A stretch of 64,000 bases of DNA, taken from positions 31,001 to 95,000 of the forward strand of contig JACCIX010000775.1 in the NCBI GenBank assembly GCA_025506515.1, given 5' to 3'. Below, one piece after another: positions 34,600-47,687 of this stretch (position 1 is the first letter of the stretch; every line of letters begins with the position of its first letter). The notes beneath the pieces were generated by a model that was not told the DNA's origin, made no database searches, and was given only the letters and a program-made list of their open reading frames with translations. The position numbers and the translations under genes are program-made. This stretch comes from Flaveria trinervia. Its lineage: Eukaryota > Streptophyta > Magnoliopsida > Asterales > Asteraceae.

Positions 34600-37442
34600 A
34601 TGACCACTCCTTCCAATGATCCTCACAATACTGGTTCCTCAACCAAGCCACCTATGCTGGTTAGGAATGAGTATAACATATGGCAAAGACGTATGCTCCA
34701 TCACCTGTCTGTTAACAGCGCAGGGTGTTGGACATCAGTGGTACATGGTCCACACAAGCCTATGGTGATAACCCGGAAACCAATCAAATGGTTCCGAAGA
34801 GGAGGGAGCAATACTCAGATGAGGATAAGAAGTTGCTTGAGATTGATGCAAAAGCCCATGGAATTCTGGCCATGGCATTGCCCAATGAAATCTATTCTGG
34901 GCTAATGCATCATGAAACTGCCCATGACCTCTGGATTGCTTTGAAAGAACAATTTGGAGGAACAGATGAGGTCTTGGCAAATAATAGAGAAATTCTTGCC
35001 CAACAATATGAGACATTCTCTCATAGAAAGGGTGAGACACTGACTCAACAATATGAGCGGTTTTTTGTTTGATCTCTGAACTAAAAATGGTCAAACTTGA
35101 ATACACCAATATTCAGATGAATAACAGATTTCTCAGATCACTGCCTGAGAGATGGGACACATATACTATTGTCCTACGCTCCAGTGCAAGTTTGGACAAA
35201 CTATCTCTCACCCAACTCCATGGGAAATTGCTCACTTTTGAGAGAGAGAGATAGAACAGAAGAGAAAGCTGTCTTCATCTGGAAAGCTCACTGAAGACTT
35301 TATACAGGCAACACTGCCTTGGTGGGTCATGAGTCAGAATATGCTTCATCTGAATGCCAGTATGATGAGCATATTAATTTCTCTTCAAGCACTTCTGATT
35401 CTGCATTTGTAAGTGTTGATGGTCAGTTTACTGGGTGTAATAATGACAATCTATGTTTCATTATGGATGATCTCAAGGGGATTGCTGATGATGACTTAGA
35501 AGAGATGGATATTTTGAGCCAAATGGCCTTGATAAATATCAGATCTCAGAAGTTCTACAAAAGAACTGGAAGAAAATTCCCAGGACTCTCTGGCAAAACC
35601 AAAGTTGGTTTTGACAAGAGCAAGTTGAGGTGTCACAAATGCCAACGGCTTGGACACTTTGCAAGAGAGTGTAGATCAACTGGATCTAACTCTACTGCAC
35701 CCTTTGTGACTTTTCCTGGCAATAGTCAACAACACAGAGGGCAACATCCTGTCACATCTAGTCATCATCCTCAACAACAATCTCCGGCATATTTTGTTCC
35801 TCAGGGTCAAATGCCATATCAGTACCCTTGTTATTACATGCCACAGTCAAATCAAGTTCAAGTTCCTATGACACCACAACCTCATGCATTACCAGAACCT
35901 CAGCCTTCCCTATCTCATCAACAACCTCAATCTCAACAACACAGCTTCTTCACCCCAGGAGTTGTTGACTGGAGCAGTTTACCAGATGACTTGTCTGGTC
36001 ATGATCAACTGTTCTCAGGTGCTGGTCAACATGGTGGTGACAGTCCCTTTGGGAATCTAGCTCTTATGGCTTTGGAGTCTGCTGATACTTCATCTTCCAA
36101 TGCCTCTACACCTCAGGTATCACAGGTATCCTCTGAGGCAAAAGCCAAATTATGTTCTGAACAATGCATAGCAGCATTTGCTTCCATTAGAGAAGCAAAT
36201 GTAGCTTTAATTAATAAAACATTGAGCTAGAACAAATAATTTCCAAAAACAAAGCTGAGTTTGAGTTTGTGCTCAAAGATAAAAATGATGAGGTTTATAA
36301 ACTGAATTGCCAAATAATTGATGATAAGGCTAGAGAAGATGTACTTCTAGAGAAGTACAAAGATCTCAAAGAAACCCTTGCAGTTACCCAGGTCGAGTGT
36401 GATAGATGGGTACAATCATGCAAAGGTTTTGAAATGCTTCTTAGTAAGCAATCTGCTTCAAATGTGAAGTTTGGAATTGGCTACAATCACACTGCTCCAC
36501 CTACAGATTTTACCCCAAGAGCAGAGGTAGAATCTGATGGTGAGAGTGATAACCAATCCATCACATCATGTGATCTACCTTCTGATACAGCACAATCAGA
36601 AGTAGCAGTCAGCATCAAGCCCTCTTTGAACCTATCAGCTGATGTTGATGGTCCAAATGCTGACATTCACATGATCAATAAGTTGATCAACTCAGGAGTT
36701 AATCCTGAAGGTCCTGAAAGGACTGGAGAGCAGGATTTAACACCTGAAGTTCAAACTTCAACTGCTGTCAGTACTGAAGAGAAGAAAACTGGCAGTAGAA
36801 AGAGTTTGAAGACTACTAAAGAGGTGTCAAGAAAGCAACCAATGCTTCCAAAGCATTGAAGAACAAGTCTTCTGTTGCTTCACCATCTTTAGTTGATGAT
36901 CAACCTAAGATGAAGAAGAAACCATGTGAAGTATGTGGTTTGTTCAATCATCTTACAGATGATTGTTGGTACAAAAGAGGTTCCAAACTCAAACAAAAAG
37001 AAGAAATTAATGAGAAAATGGTAAAAATGAAAACTGAGTTTGAGACCACATTTGTATCAGCAACATCAAATCCTGTAACCCTTAAGTCCTTAAAGAAATC
37101 CAAAAGGAAGGAGTTAAACAGGTGACAGCTGAGGGTGCTCAAAAGAAGAAGGTGCAACATAGGACCTTATCTAACTCCACTAGCAATGTGTCTGATGAGC
37201 TGAAAGCTTTATCACAAAATCAGACACAGCTGGTGATGATGGTACAACATCTGTTGGGTAGAGTTAACCAACTAGATTCTCCTATGTTGAAACCACAGAA
37301 AAGGAGGTCTAAGCCAAAGGACTCCTCTTCTACACCATCTTCTTCTTCTCAGGCTGTTGTTACAAATAAACATGTTAGTTTACCATCTATTGATGAGACC
37401 AGGCCCAAAACCAAAAAGGTTTGGGTCTCTAAAACTAACTGA
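34600..37442 (+). pseudogene. gag: gag of copia F
   Basis: Start at ATG 34600 (MTTPSNDP). Order: N-terminal YNIWQRR segment, UBN2-type gag domain (to about 35250), proximal CCHC knuckle CHKCQRLGHFAREC near 35633, Gln/Pro/His-rich region (35700-35960), coiled coil (36240-36430), and distal CCHC knuckle CEVCGLFNHLTDDC near 36925. It ends VWVSKTN with TGA at 37440. Frameshifts or stops occur near 34715, 35060, 35254, 36228 and 36857, and the frame changes near 37125. The distal knuckle just before pol is shared with C (damaged) and D (tandem copies). Confidence 0.85.
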
Positions 37443-40400
37443 TTGTTTATTATTGCAGGGTTCTTCAACATGCCAAAGTAGCATCTGGTATGTAGACAGT
37501 GGGGGATCTATGCACATGACTGGGAACATCTCTCTTCTTCATGACTACTCTCAAGGAAAGAAGGGATTTGTCTCTTTTGGCAATGATGCTAGGGGTTACA
37601 TCATCGGTAAGGGCTTTGTCTCCAATGGAGAAATCAAATTTGATGATGTTAATCATGTGGAAAATCTCAAGTACAACCTCTTGAGTGTCAGTCAAATGTG
37701 TGATAAAGGCCATGTTGCCCTTTTCACAAGTCAAAACTGTAGGATTCTGTCATCCAAAGTTTTGCACTTGATTGACAAGGTGTTGGATGATCACACTCTC
37801 CTGAAAGCCAACAGGACAGGAAGAGTGTATGCCTTAGATCTCTCTAAGAAGATAGATCTCAAAGGCAATCCTTGCCTATTTTCCAAAGCCTCTTCTCAAG
37901 AATCTAAACTGTGGCACAGGAGGCTTGGTCATGTTAATCTCAAAAACATGAATCAGCTTAGCCACAATAGTTTAGTCAGAGGCTTACCAATAAAGGAGTT
38001 CCACTGTGATGAAACCTGCACTGCTTGTTTAAAAGGAAAACAGCACAAGGTCTCATTCCTCCTATTGAAGTGTCCAAGTCCACTGCCTGCTTGCAATTAC
38101 TGCATATGGATCTATTTGGTCCTGTGAGAGTAATGAGCATGGCAAAGAAGAAATACTGTCTGGTAATTGTGGATGATTACTCCAGATTTGTATGGACTTT
38201 CTTTCTACATTCAAAGGATGAGGCTGCTCAGAAGATTATCCACTTTGTGCTGTACATTGAGAAGCAGTATTCCCTTCCAGTCAAGTGTATTAGGAGTGAT
38301 AATGGAACTGAGTTCAGAAATCATACACTTGATGACTTCTATCTTTCAAAGGGAATCAAAAGGCAGTTCAGCATTCCAAGGACTCCAGAACAAAATGGAG
38401 TAGTGGAGAGAAAGAACAGGACCCTCATTGAAGCTGCAAGGTCCATGCTGGCTGACTCAGGTTTGCCATTGACCTTTTGGGCGAAGCTGTCAACACAGCT
38501 TGTTATGTGCAAAATAGAGTTTTAGTAAATCAGAGGTTGATGAAGACTCCATATGAAGTTCTCCATCATTTGGCTCCTCTGATTTCATTTTTCAAAGCAT
38601 TTGGGTGTCCCTGTTTTATTCTCAACACAAAGGATCAACTCCACAAATTTGATCCTAAGGTGGATGCAGGATACTTTGTTGGTTATTCATCTACTTGCAA
38701 GGCATACAGAGTCTTCAACTGCAGAACAAAGATGGTTGAAGAAACTCTACATGTTAAGTTTAATGAATCTCCAAAGGACAAGATTCCACAAAGTCCTGTG
38801 GAGTTATTTGATTTGGACATACTGCAATATGTTCCTTATCAAACTCCTGCTGTTGCTCCTGTCAACAGTTCACCACCTGGTGGTACTGCTGATGATGATG
38901 ATGATTGCAGTACTCACCTCTTCAGGTTTAGTGATCAGCTGCCTGACTCAGCTAGACCTGATGTTCCTGTAGCGCCAGTAGCACCATCCACAACAAATGC
39001 TGATGAGATTTCTTCGAATTCAACTTCCTTTGAATTACCATCCACTGATTGGTTTCAAGGAAATGATTCACCATCACCATCTGTTGCTGCTGAACCGGCT
39101 ACAAACACTTGCACAGATCTCATTGTGTATCAAGATCTGAAGAATCACCCTATGTCTCAAATCATTGGTGATATCACTGCTGGAGTATCAACAAGAAGTC
39201 AATTGTCAAATTTCTGCTTCTATGCTCTCTTCATCAGTCAGCAAGAGCCAAAGAATTATCACATTGCTTTAAAGGACAATGGATGGGTTGATGCCATGCA
39301 GCTTGAGCTTCTTCAGTTCAAGAAACAGCAAGTGTGGGAACTGGTTCCTCTACCTCCAGGTAAGTGTGCAATAGGCACTAAATGGGTGTTTAGGAACAAA
39401 ACTGATGAAAATGGGCTTATTGTTAAGAACAAGGCCAGACTGGTTGTTCAGGGGTTTGCACAAGAAGAAGGTATTGATTATGATGAAACCTTTGCCCCTG
39501 TAGCCAGACTGGAAGCAATTCGATTGTTTTTAGCTTATGCTGCTTATCAAAACCTTAAAGTCTTTCAAATGGATGTCAAAAGTGCATTTTTGTATGGAAA
39601 AGTTAAAGAAGAGGTTTATGTATGTCAACCTCCAGGCTTTGAGGACAATAAACATCCTAATTGGGTGTATAAGCTTGATAAAGCTCTTTATGGGTTAAAA
39701 CAAGCTCCCAGAGCCTGGTATGAGACATTATCAAACTTTCTTCTGGAAAACAATTTCACTAGAGGCTCCATAGACAAGACTTTATTCATTAAGAAAACTG
39801 GGCAGCATAATCTACTTGTTCAAATTTATGTAGATGATATCATTTTTGCATCCTCTGATCCAAAGTTGTGTGATGCCTTTACAAAGTTGATGCAACAGAA
39901 GTTTGAAATGAGTGCCATGGGAGAATTACAGTTCTTTCTGGGGTTGCAAATCAACAAAAGGCTGATGGAAATTTTATTCATCAGTCCAAATATACAAAAG
40001 ATCTTTTGCAAAAGTTTGATTTACAAAACTGTAAGCCCTGTTCTACTCCCATGAGCAGCACCACACAACTGGACTCAGATCAGAAAGGTAAAGTGGTTGA
40101 TGAAACACTTTACAGATGTATGATTGGGTCCTTGATGTATTTAACAGCTTCTAGACCAGATATTATGTTTGCTACATGTGTTTGTGCTAGATTTCAGGCT
40201 GCACCTAAAGAGTCTCATCTGATTGCAGTCAAGAGGATCTTTAGATATCTGCAAGGCACTCCATCTCTAGGTTTATGGTATTCTACCGGACATTCTGGTA
40301 AATTAGTTGCTTTTTCTGACAGTGACTATGCAGGGTGTAAGTTGACCAGGAAATCAACTTCTGGTGGATGTCAATTCCTAGGCAACTGCTTGATTTCTTG

Positions 40401-40770
40401 GCAGAGCAAGAAACAGACCTCAGTTGCTACATCCACTGCTGAAGCAGAGTACATTGCTGCTGCAAGCTGTACATCTCAGGTACTCTGGCTTCAAAACCAA
40501 CTTTTGGATTATGGCATTACAGAGACTAAGACTCCATTGTTAATGGATAGTGCTTCAGCTCTTTGCATTGTCAAAAATCCAGTCCAGCACTCTAGGACCA
40601 AACATATAGAGATCAGACATCATTTTATAAGGGATTGTTTTGAAAAAGGTCTGATTGATCCTAAGTTTGTGCCTAGTGCTGATGAGCTTGCAGACATTTT
40701 TACTAAGCCTTTGGATAGTTCAACTTTCCAAAACCTGGTGTTAAGGCTTGGTATGCTGCAGCTAGAATAG
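37443..40770 (+). pseudogene. pol: pol of copia F (protease, integrase, RT, RNase H)
   Basis: Starts after the gag stop with a T-rich run and GCAG|G at 37458/37459. Protease: WYVDSGGSMHMTG near 37490. GAG-pre-integrase: LWHRRLGH near 37910, with a CTACLKGK zinc pair. Integrase: MDLFGP, RSDNGTEF, NGVVERKN, D-x35-E. RT: MDVKSAFLYG near 39570 and YVDDIIFAS near 39830. RNase H: SDSDYAG near 40320, STAEAEYIAA near 40435, ending at TAG 40768. Only three single-base frameshifts are evident (near 38055, 38480 and 39955), with long open segments between them and no lost catalytic residue. It was probably active recently. Confidence 0.9.
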
Positions 40771-41445
40771 GTGACAACTACTGATGATCTTAGTAATTCA
40801 TACTGATGATCATGAGTACCTATGTCACATATAAGTACTGATGAGCTCTTTTAACCTCAGTAGTTTTTAAATACTGAAGGCTAAATGTCTCACAAGTACT
40901 GAAGTACTTCATCTGTTCTAAACTACTGATGTAGTTACAACTACTGATGCAGTTACAACTACTGCAATCAGTAAAAACAGATAAGTACTGATGTCCTATG
41001 AAACAACTGAAATCAGCCATAAAGACTGATGAATGTGTTGAGGACAGTTTGAAACAGCTGAAAAGCTAAGAATTGACGAAAACAGCTGAAGAGAACTTTC
41101 TCTTCAGTCGTTTGTACAACTGCTGTTTCATTTTAAACAACTGAAGCAAAACCACGTCTTCAGTAGTTTTATAACTACTGATGACTAATACCAAGTCTTC
41201 AGTTGTTTACAACAGCTGATGACAAAACCACTGTCTTCAGTAGTTTCATAACTACTGATGACAAACACCATGTCCTCAGTTGTTTCAATCATCTGAAGTC
41301 AAAACCACGGTCTTCAGTAGTTTTCTAAACTACTGATGCCTAACACCACGACTTCAGCTGTTTCAACGTCTGAAAGGATAATACCATGTCAACGGTCGTT
41401 TAAAACTACTGATGACTAACACCACATCCTTCAGTCGTTTCCCTA
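40771..41445 (+). repeat. Motif array between pol and ORF3 in copia F
   Basis: About 675 bp of repeated AACTACTGATG, CAGTAGTT, AACAGCTGAAG, CTTCAGTCGTTT and AAGTACTGAAG. Many are arranged as inverted pairs, such as CAGTAGTTT..ATAACTACTG. It is the same motif family as in the F LTR and ends directly before a TATA box and ORF3. The E copy is at 47700-48375 on the minus strand. Confidence 0.87.
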
Positions 41446-41454
41446 CCCGTACCC

Positions 41455-41461
41455 TATATAA
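41455..41461 (+). promoter_or_regulatory. Candidate internal TATA box for ORF3 of copia F
   Basis: CCCTATATAATCCC lies about 10 bp after the array and 56 bp before the ORF3 ATG, the normal spacing for a plant core promoter with a start near 41485-41490. The E copy at 47688-47695 (minus) keeps it as TATAAATA. Confidence 0.65.
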
Positions 41462-41516
41462 TCCCTAACCTTAGCTCTCATGCTTCATCTTCTTCAAACC
41501 TAACGTCCCTCTCTCC

Positions 41517-44500
41517 ATGGCGTCTATGCAAATTAAACCGCGACACAACTGTGTTGCCTACCTCACAAAATCGCCGATCTGGACTAAGTTCGATACTGCT
41601 ATCGATCTTATGGTTCAGTCCCAATACAACAAGGCATTCCTTCTGAACCCCGTCTTACATGCGAATCCTTGAACCAATTTTGGATGAACGTTACTGTTAC
41701 AACTGAGGAGAGCAACACACCATCCCTCCGGTCAGTCGTCAACAACAAAGAAGTAGTCATTACTCCTGCAACAATCCGTAAAATTCTTCAACTGAGTGAT
41801 GCTACTTCTCCTGCTGGATATCCGAAGGGCACCATAGATCTATCATTTGCTCAGCATGGATATCAAGGCGATCTCAGTGCCACCACCATCATGAAGAAAA
41901 CTTTAATGACGCTGAGCGCCTGATTTTTCACATGGTCAATGTATGTTTGGCCCCTAAGACGTCGTCTTGGGATCAAATGTCCACCAAATGGCAGCAGGTA
42001 ATGTATTCTATCCTTGAGCAACAACCACTAAACTTTTCAGAATTAATATTTTCAGAGCTCAAAGATATGGCTCAAAAACTAACTGCCAACCGTTGGATAC
42101 TTTATCCACGGTTCATAATGGCCATTATTACAGACCAGCTTAATGCTGAGGGACTTGTTGGCTTGGGAGTCCCTGCTACGGCTGTTCTGCCAGAAGTATA
42201 CTCCCGGCACAACTCTGACCGGACACTCAAAATGGCTGCCAAGCTGCGAAAACCCACGCAGCTGGAACCCACAGCCACCACCTCCAAATCCAATGTCCCC
42301 ACCAAACCCACCAAAAAGAAACCCAAAATGGCTACTCAGGGAATTGAGTCCCCTGAGGATGCCCCTGCAACACAAACGCAGGATATATCCACTAGTCCAA
42401 ACCCCCTAGTGGATACAATGACTCTTCCAGCCACAGCCGCTCAGGCTTCCTCTCAACAGGAGCCTGCAGCAACCCAAGGGGCACCTACTTATCTGGGATC
42501 TTCTCACTTGAGGAGATTGCCATTGAAGAGCACCATCCACCCCAGGTGCACACTGCTTCTAACCCCTACCCCAAACAACCGCCCCTCACAGCCCAACTTT
42601 AATAGTTGCACAAGTGCTGACTCAATTGCACTCCTCACCCCCTCCCCAGAAACCACTTACTACTGGGAATACCTCTACAATTGAGGGGGAGGAACACAGT
42701 GCACCTGAGAACCCACAGCACAGGGGTTTCCCAATTCTATCTCCTGGTGTAGACAAGGAGCTTAGAATATCTAGTGAGGCTGCCACCTCCTCTGACTCAG
42801 CACATGACAGAGTGAGGCTGGTAACATTGCTAAGACCTCCCTAGAGGCAACAGCTGATGATGGACATTGTCCTGAGGCTGGAAGTCCCCAGTACCAAGCA
42901 CAAGGGGCACATGCACCAACTGGTCTACACCCAGTGCATGTAAATCCTGCTCTAAGCAGGAGGTCAGGTGATTCAGTATCAACTGATGATGACCTGAGCT
43001 TCTTCTATGATGTAGTTGCTCAAAACACCATTCTAGAGGATGAGGTTAGCAGACTCAAAGAGCTGCTGGCCAAGATGTCTCAGGATGCAAGTCCATCTGC
43101 CACCATAATACACCCACAGATGGCACCTTCCCTTGAAGGTTTCCCAAACACAGAGCCACCCCAAAATCAACCACCTGCCTCTGCTTCAGGCCCTACTTCT
43201 CAGGAACAGAACCCTCCTGAGCAAATAGGTGCTGTACTCCAAAATTCCCTCCCTCTCATCACCCCAATAATCACTGATATAGTGATCAAAGCCCTTGATG
43301 AGAGGCTTTCCTCCACATTACAGCCCTTGGTTGATGCTGCTGTCCAAAAGACTCTTTCTGCGGTACAAACCCCTTCCTCCAATGCAACCAAAAGGGGGAG
43401 AGTACTGCAGTGAAAGAAAGGAAGAGGAAAAGATCGAGGAAAGGAAGAGAAGCAAGTCCAAGAGGAGGAAAAAGAAAAGCAACCTCTGCTCACTTACAAG
43501 CGAAAGAGAAGTGCTGATGATCACACTGCTGAAGACAAATCCTTGGAGGAGCTGGTCAAAGAAGCTGACACCACACACAGCCGCTCCATGGATAAAATAA
43601 TTGAACAACTCTTCAGGCAGGGGTTTGACACAGCCACACTGGATAGTGAGATCAGAAGGTTAGAAGTACAAGAGATACAAACCCGATGGGCAGGGTATGA
43701 TGCTCTTGAGAAAGAGAGGTTGGAAATAATGATCCGCTTTATTGCAAAATACTTGGAAGATCATTAATGGAGATCGCGCATGGACCAGGGACAGCATTCT
43801 GGCTATAGCCACCAGAATCTGTCTGTCTGAGCAATTCAACAAAGGGATTATTGTGGAAGCCCTTGATGAGGCTGGGGCTGGTAAAAGGTTAGAGATGGCT
43901 AAACTCACAAAGGCGAAGCTAACTACAAGGATGCTAGATCAACCTTCCCTTCCACCCACTCAAACAGATCCTATCCCTCAAATCTCCCAACCAACCTCTA
44001 AGCCAAAATCCAAACATCCTCATTCTTCAAAACCAATTCCTTCACCAACCCAACCATCATCCAGTGATGTACCCAGAAGGAGGAGAAGGGTGCTGAGGAT
44101 GGAAGAAGAAGAAGAAGAGAAGAGGATGAAGATGATAGTCTGCCACTCTCTGCTGTTCTGAAGCTACCAAAACCCCGAAGTCAACCCATGATCACACCTG
44201 ACTCTCAAAGGGAAATGGTCAGAGTCAAGATAGAAGAAGAAGAAGAACAGCAGAAACAGCACGATGAGCAACTGTTGAAGATGGTTGACAAAGAATTTCC
44301 TCAGTCATCATCTATTCAAGCCATGAAAGGGCATGCTCAAAGGCTGTACACTCTCAGGCACACCTTTCAGTATCAGAGAAGGAGAGAGTGAGAGTATGGC
44401 CAGACCCCAGGGTGAGTTCTAGAATCCATAAAAGAACTATCCCACACAGATACAACGGCCAAGTACGAAAAACAATAGAGTCTACCATCATGTTGGCCGT

Positions 44501-44855
44501 TGTAGTCTCACCTTGGGAAATCATTGATGAATTCAAGAAAGCTCACCAAGCAAAGAAGACCCTCAAGCCTTACTAGAAAACAAGATGATTAAGAAGGGGT
44601 TGTTATATAAAAAGCTTGAAGACATCCAAAGAATGAGCTCCAGTTACTCCTTGAAGGCAACCATCCTGATGATTTGTATATAGGGAGGTAACTACGGTGG
44701 AGCTGAAAAATGGCAGGACCATGAAGTACTTATCAGAGTACTATGGTCCAGAGTTCTTCTTCGAAGGAGGAGCAGAAGAACTCTCTCAGGAGGAACAAGT
44801 TGTTCTCCTTGAGGCCTATGTTCGTGAGTCATACAGACTCATTATGGGGAAGTAA
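41517..44855 (+). pseudogene. ORF3 of copia F
   Basis: An extra gene after pol; function unknown. Start ATG 41517, with MASMQIKPRHN matching C and D. Order: RHN motif at codons 9-11; QFWMNVTV near 41672; LYPRF at 42100-42114; Pro/Thr/Gln-rich region (42220-43000); a segment with a short coiled coil (43000-43100); a conserved helical part (43540-43770); RRRRRVLRMEEEEEE near 44075; EEEEEQQKQ near 44235; VVSPWEIIDEFKKAHQ near 44505; an end matching RLIMGK at stop 44853. Frameshifts or stops occur near 41670, 41920, 42680, 42840, 43410, 43765, 44130, 44390 and 44575. No signal or membrane segment seen. The N-terminal ~200 residues resemble a domain I remember in Asteraceae copia-derived annotations (unverified). 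Confidence 0.78.
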
Positions 44856-45060
44856 ATCTCATGAATGGGATAACAACTCTGTGTCCAGTTCCCCAAAACA
44901 GAGTTCCCATTCATACTCTGCCAAACAAATATTTGAGATTTCTTCCCAGGCCGGAGCTTACATGGGTCATCTTCTCTACTGATCAAGAAGGAAAAAGACC
45001 AACATTTTGCCATCAATAAGTGGAGAATAAATAAGTTAGAGGTTTTGGCTGCATTGGTTC

Positions 45061-45068
45061 AGGGGGAG
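45061..45068 (+). other. Polypurine tract of copia F
   Basis: AGGGGGAG, followed by TT and the 3' LTR. Confidence 0.85.
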
Positions 45069-45070
45069 TT

Positions 45071-45965
45071 TGTTGGACCAAAAGAACCAATGAGCCAAGA
45101 TCAGAAAACCTCTAAGTCCCACATGGTATCACAACAACTGCTGAAAGCTCATCAGTAGTTTGACAAGTGCTGAAGACTCAACAGCTGAAGATCAAGTGCT
45201 GAAGACCTTAACAGCTGAAGAACCAAAGTGCTGAAGTACAACAGCTGAAGAACACAAGTTGAAGCTGAAAGACCAAAGTACTGAAGTACAACAGCTGAAG
45301 AGTTCACAAGTGCTGAAGATCAACAACTGATGTACAAAGTCTGAAGACAAAGACTGAAGACATCAGCTGATGATATCTACTGAAGTCATCAGCTGATGAA
45401 ACACCTGAAGGTCAAAGTCTGAAGATCAAGTACTGAAGCCTCAGTAGTTTGTCACAACTGCTGAAGAGTACTTCAGTAGTTGTAGTTGATATCATCAGTA
45501 GTTTTATATTTTTATGTTTCAGTAGTTTTGTAAAACGACTGAAGAGCTTGTTCTTCAGTCGTTGTAGTTTCAGTAGTTTTATATTTTGTACTTAACATGC
45601 TGATATGTTCTCAGTAGTTGTGAACATTTCAGTAGTTTGTTAAGAATTAGTTATTTTTGTATTGGATCTGCCAGTTGTCACTTTCCGTGATAACAGCAGT
45701 GACTGTTGCACTCTATATAAGGAGTGACAACCTATTGTAATCATTGGGGAATGAGTAATTGAATGGAATGAATGATTGATTTGATTAGAAATATTCTACA
45801 TCTATAAACATTCCTAGAAATCAGAAATACATATTCTCTCCCTATAACCGTATGCGATCTTAATGCTTACAAGTATCGATTGCTTGCTACAATTTGTCTA
45901 ATTCTAGTTTGTATTCCGCTGCTTTGTATTCTGATACATCAAACTTGTGATCTCTGATCCTGTCA
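45071..45965 (+). repeat. 3' LTR of copia F
   Basis: Starts TGTTGGACC and ends CCTGTCA. It is very similar to the 5' LTR, with small indels in the motif array at about 45125-45650. The TATATAA inverted repeat is kept. Confidence 0.92.
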
Positions 45966-47615
45966 TAGAAATAGGGCATGAAGCAGAGGAAGGTGGTTGA
46001 GTTGGAGTGGGCTCAGTGTTTGGGGACCCTTCAGGAAGGGCCATCTGTGGTGGGTAGAGGCAGATGGTCTTGCTCCTTGTGAGAGTTGATCAAGTAGGTT
46101 TTGCAGTACTACGACTTTCTCTCAAGGATTGTGTTTGGGCAAGAACATCGTAGAAAAAGCCCAGGTCATCATCAGCCGAAGCTGATCATCTGACCTAAGC
46201 TAGAGCAGGATTTCATGCACTGGGTGTAGACCAGTGATGCATGGCCCCTTGGCTTGGTACTGGGGACTTACAGCCTCAGGACAGTGTCCATCACGCTGTG
46301 CCTCTAGTGAGGTCTTTAGCAAGTTACAAGCCTATTCTGATCATGTGCTGAGTCAGAGGAGGTGGCAGCCTCAATAGATATTCTAAGCTCCTTGTCTACA
46401 CAGGAGAGAAGTGGTAAACCCCTGTGCTGTGGGTTCTCAAGTGCACTGTGTTCATCCCCTCAATTGTAGAGGTGGTGTTCCCAGTAGTGAGTGGTTTCTG
46501 GGGAGAGGGTTGAGGAGTGCAGTTGAGTCAGCACTTGTGCAATATTAAAGTTGGGCTGAGGGACGGTTGTTTGGGGTGAAGGGATAGAAGAAGCAGTGTG
46601 CACCGGGGGGTGGTGCTCTTCAATGGCAATCCCTCAAGTGAGGAAGATCCCAGATATGTAGGTACCTTGTGTGGTTGCTGCAGGCTCCTGTTGAGAGGAA
46701 GCCTGAGCGGCTATGGCTGGAAGAGTCATTGTATCCACTAGGGGGTTTGGACTAGTGGATATATCCTGCGTTTGTGTTGCAGGGGTCCTCAGGGGACTCA
46801 AATCCCTGAGTAGCCGTTTTTGGTTTCTTTTTGGCGGTTTGGTGGGGACTTTTGATTTGGAGGTGGTGGCTGTGGGTTTCAGCTGCGTGGGTTTTCGCAG
46901 CTTGGCAGCCATTTTGAGTGTCTGGTCAGAGTTGTGCCGGGAGTATACTTCCGGCAGAACAGCGTAGCAGGGACTCCAAGCCAACAAGTCCTCAGCATTA
47001 AGCTGGTTTGTAATAATGGCCATTATGAACCGTGGATATAGTATCCAACGGTTGGCAGTTAGTTTTTGAGCCATGTCTTGAGCTCCGAAAATATTATTTC
47101 TGAAAAGTTTAGCGGTTGTTGCTCAAGAATAGAATACATTACCTGCTGCCATTTCGTGACATTTGATCCCAAGACGACGTCTTAGGAGCCAACATACATT
47201 CACCATGTGAAAAATTAGGCGCTCAGCGTCATTAAAGTGTTTCTTCAGGATAGTGGAGGCACTGAGATTGCCTTGATATCCATGTTGGCAAAGGATAGAT
47301 CTGTGGTGCCCTTCGGATATCCAGCAGGAGAGATAGCATCATCCAGATGAAGAATTGGCGGATAACTACAGGGTGATGACTACTTCTTTGTTTGACGACC
47401 GACTGGAGAGATGGTGTGTGTTCTCCCCAGTGGTAATAGTAACGTTCATCCAAAATTGTTGAAGGATTCGGCATGTAGTATGGGATTCAAAAGAAATGCC
47501 GTATTGTATTGGGACTAAACCATAAGATCGATAGCAGTATCGAACTTAGTCCAGATAGGCGATTTAGTAAGGTAGGCAACACAGTTGTGTACGGTTTAAT
47601 TTGCATGGACGCCAT
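45966..47615 (-). pseudogene. ORF3 of copia E, N-terminal part
   Basis: Starts at ATG 47615 (minus), homologous to F 41517-43180. MASMQIKP is kept, but a 1-bp deletion then breaks the RHN motif. LYPRF is at 47027-47041 (minus). It has many frameshifts. It ends at the junction with F and continues at 33465. Confidence 0.78.
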
Positions 47616-47687
47616 TAAGAAGAGGGAAGTTTTGGAGAGGAACGTTAGGTTTGAAGAAGATGAAGCATTGAGGGCTTAGGTCAGGGA

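Larger units (their letters stand above)
33466..45965 (+). mobile_element. Ty1/copia element F, Sirevirus-like, nearly complete
   Basis: A 12.5-kb element with 899/895-bp LTRs, PBS, gag, pol, spacer array, ORF3 and polypurine tract. It is inserted in opposite orientation into ORF3 of its relative E. The flanks (tattt and tagaa) do not form a duplication, and about 20 bp of E target is missing by comparison with the same place in F. Pol has only a few single-base frameshifts and all catalytic motifs, making it the best preserved copia element here. Confidence 0.92.
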
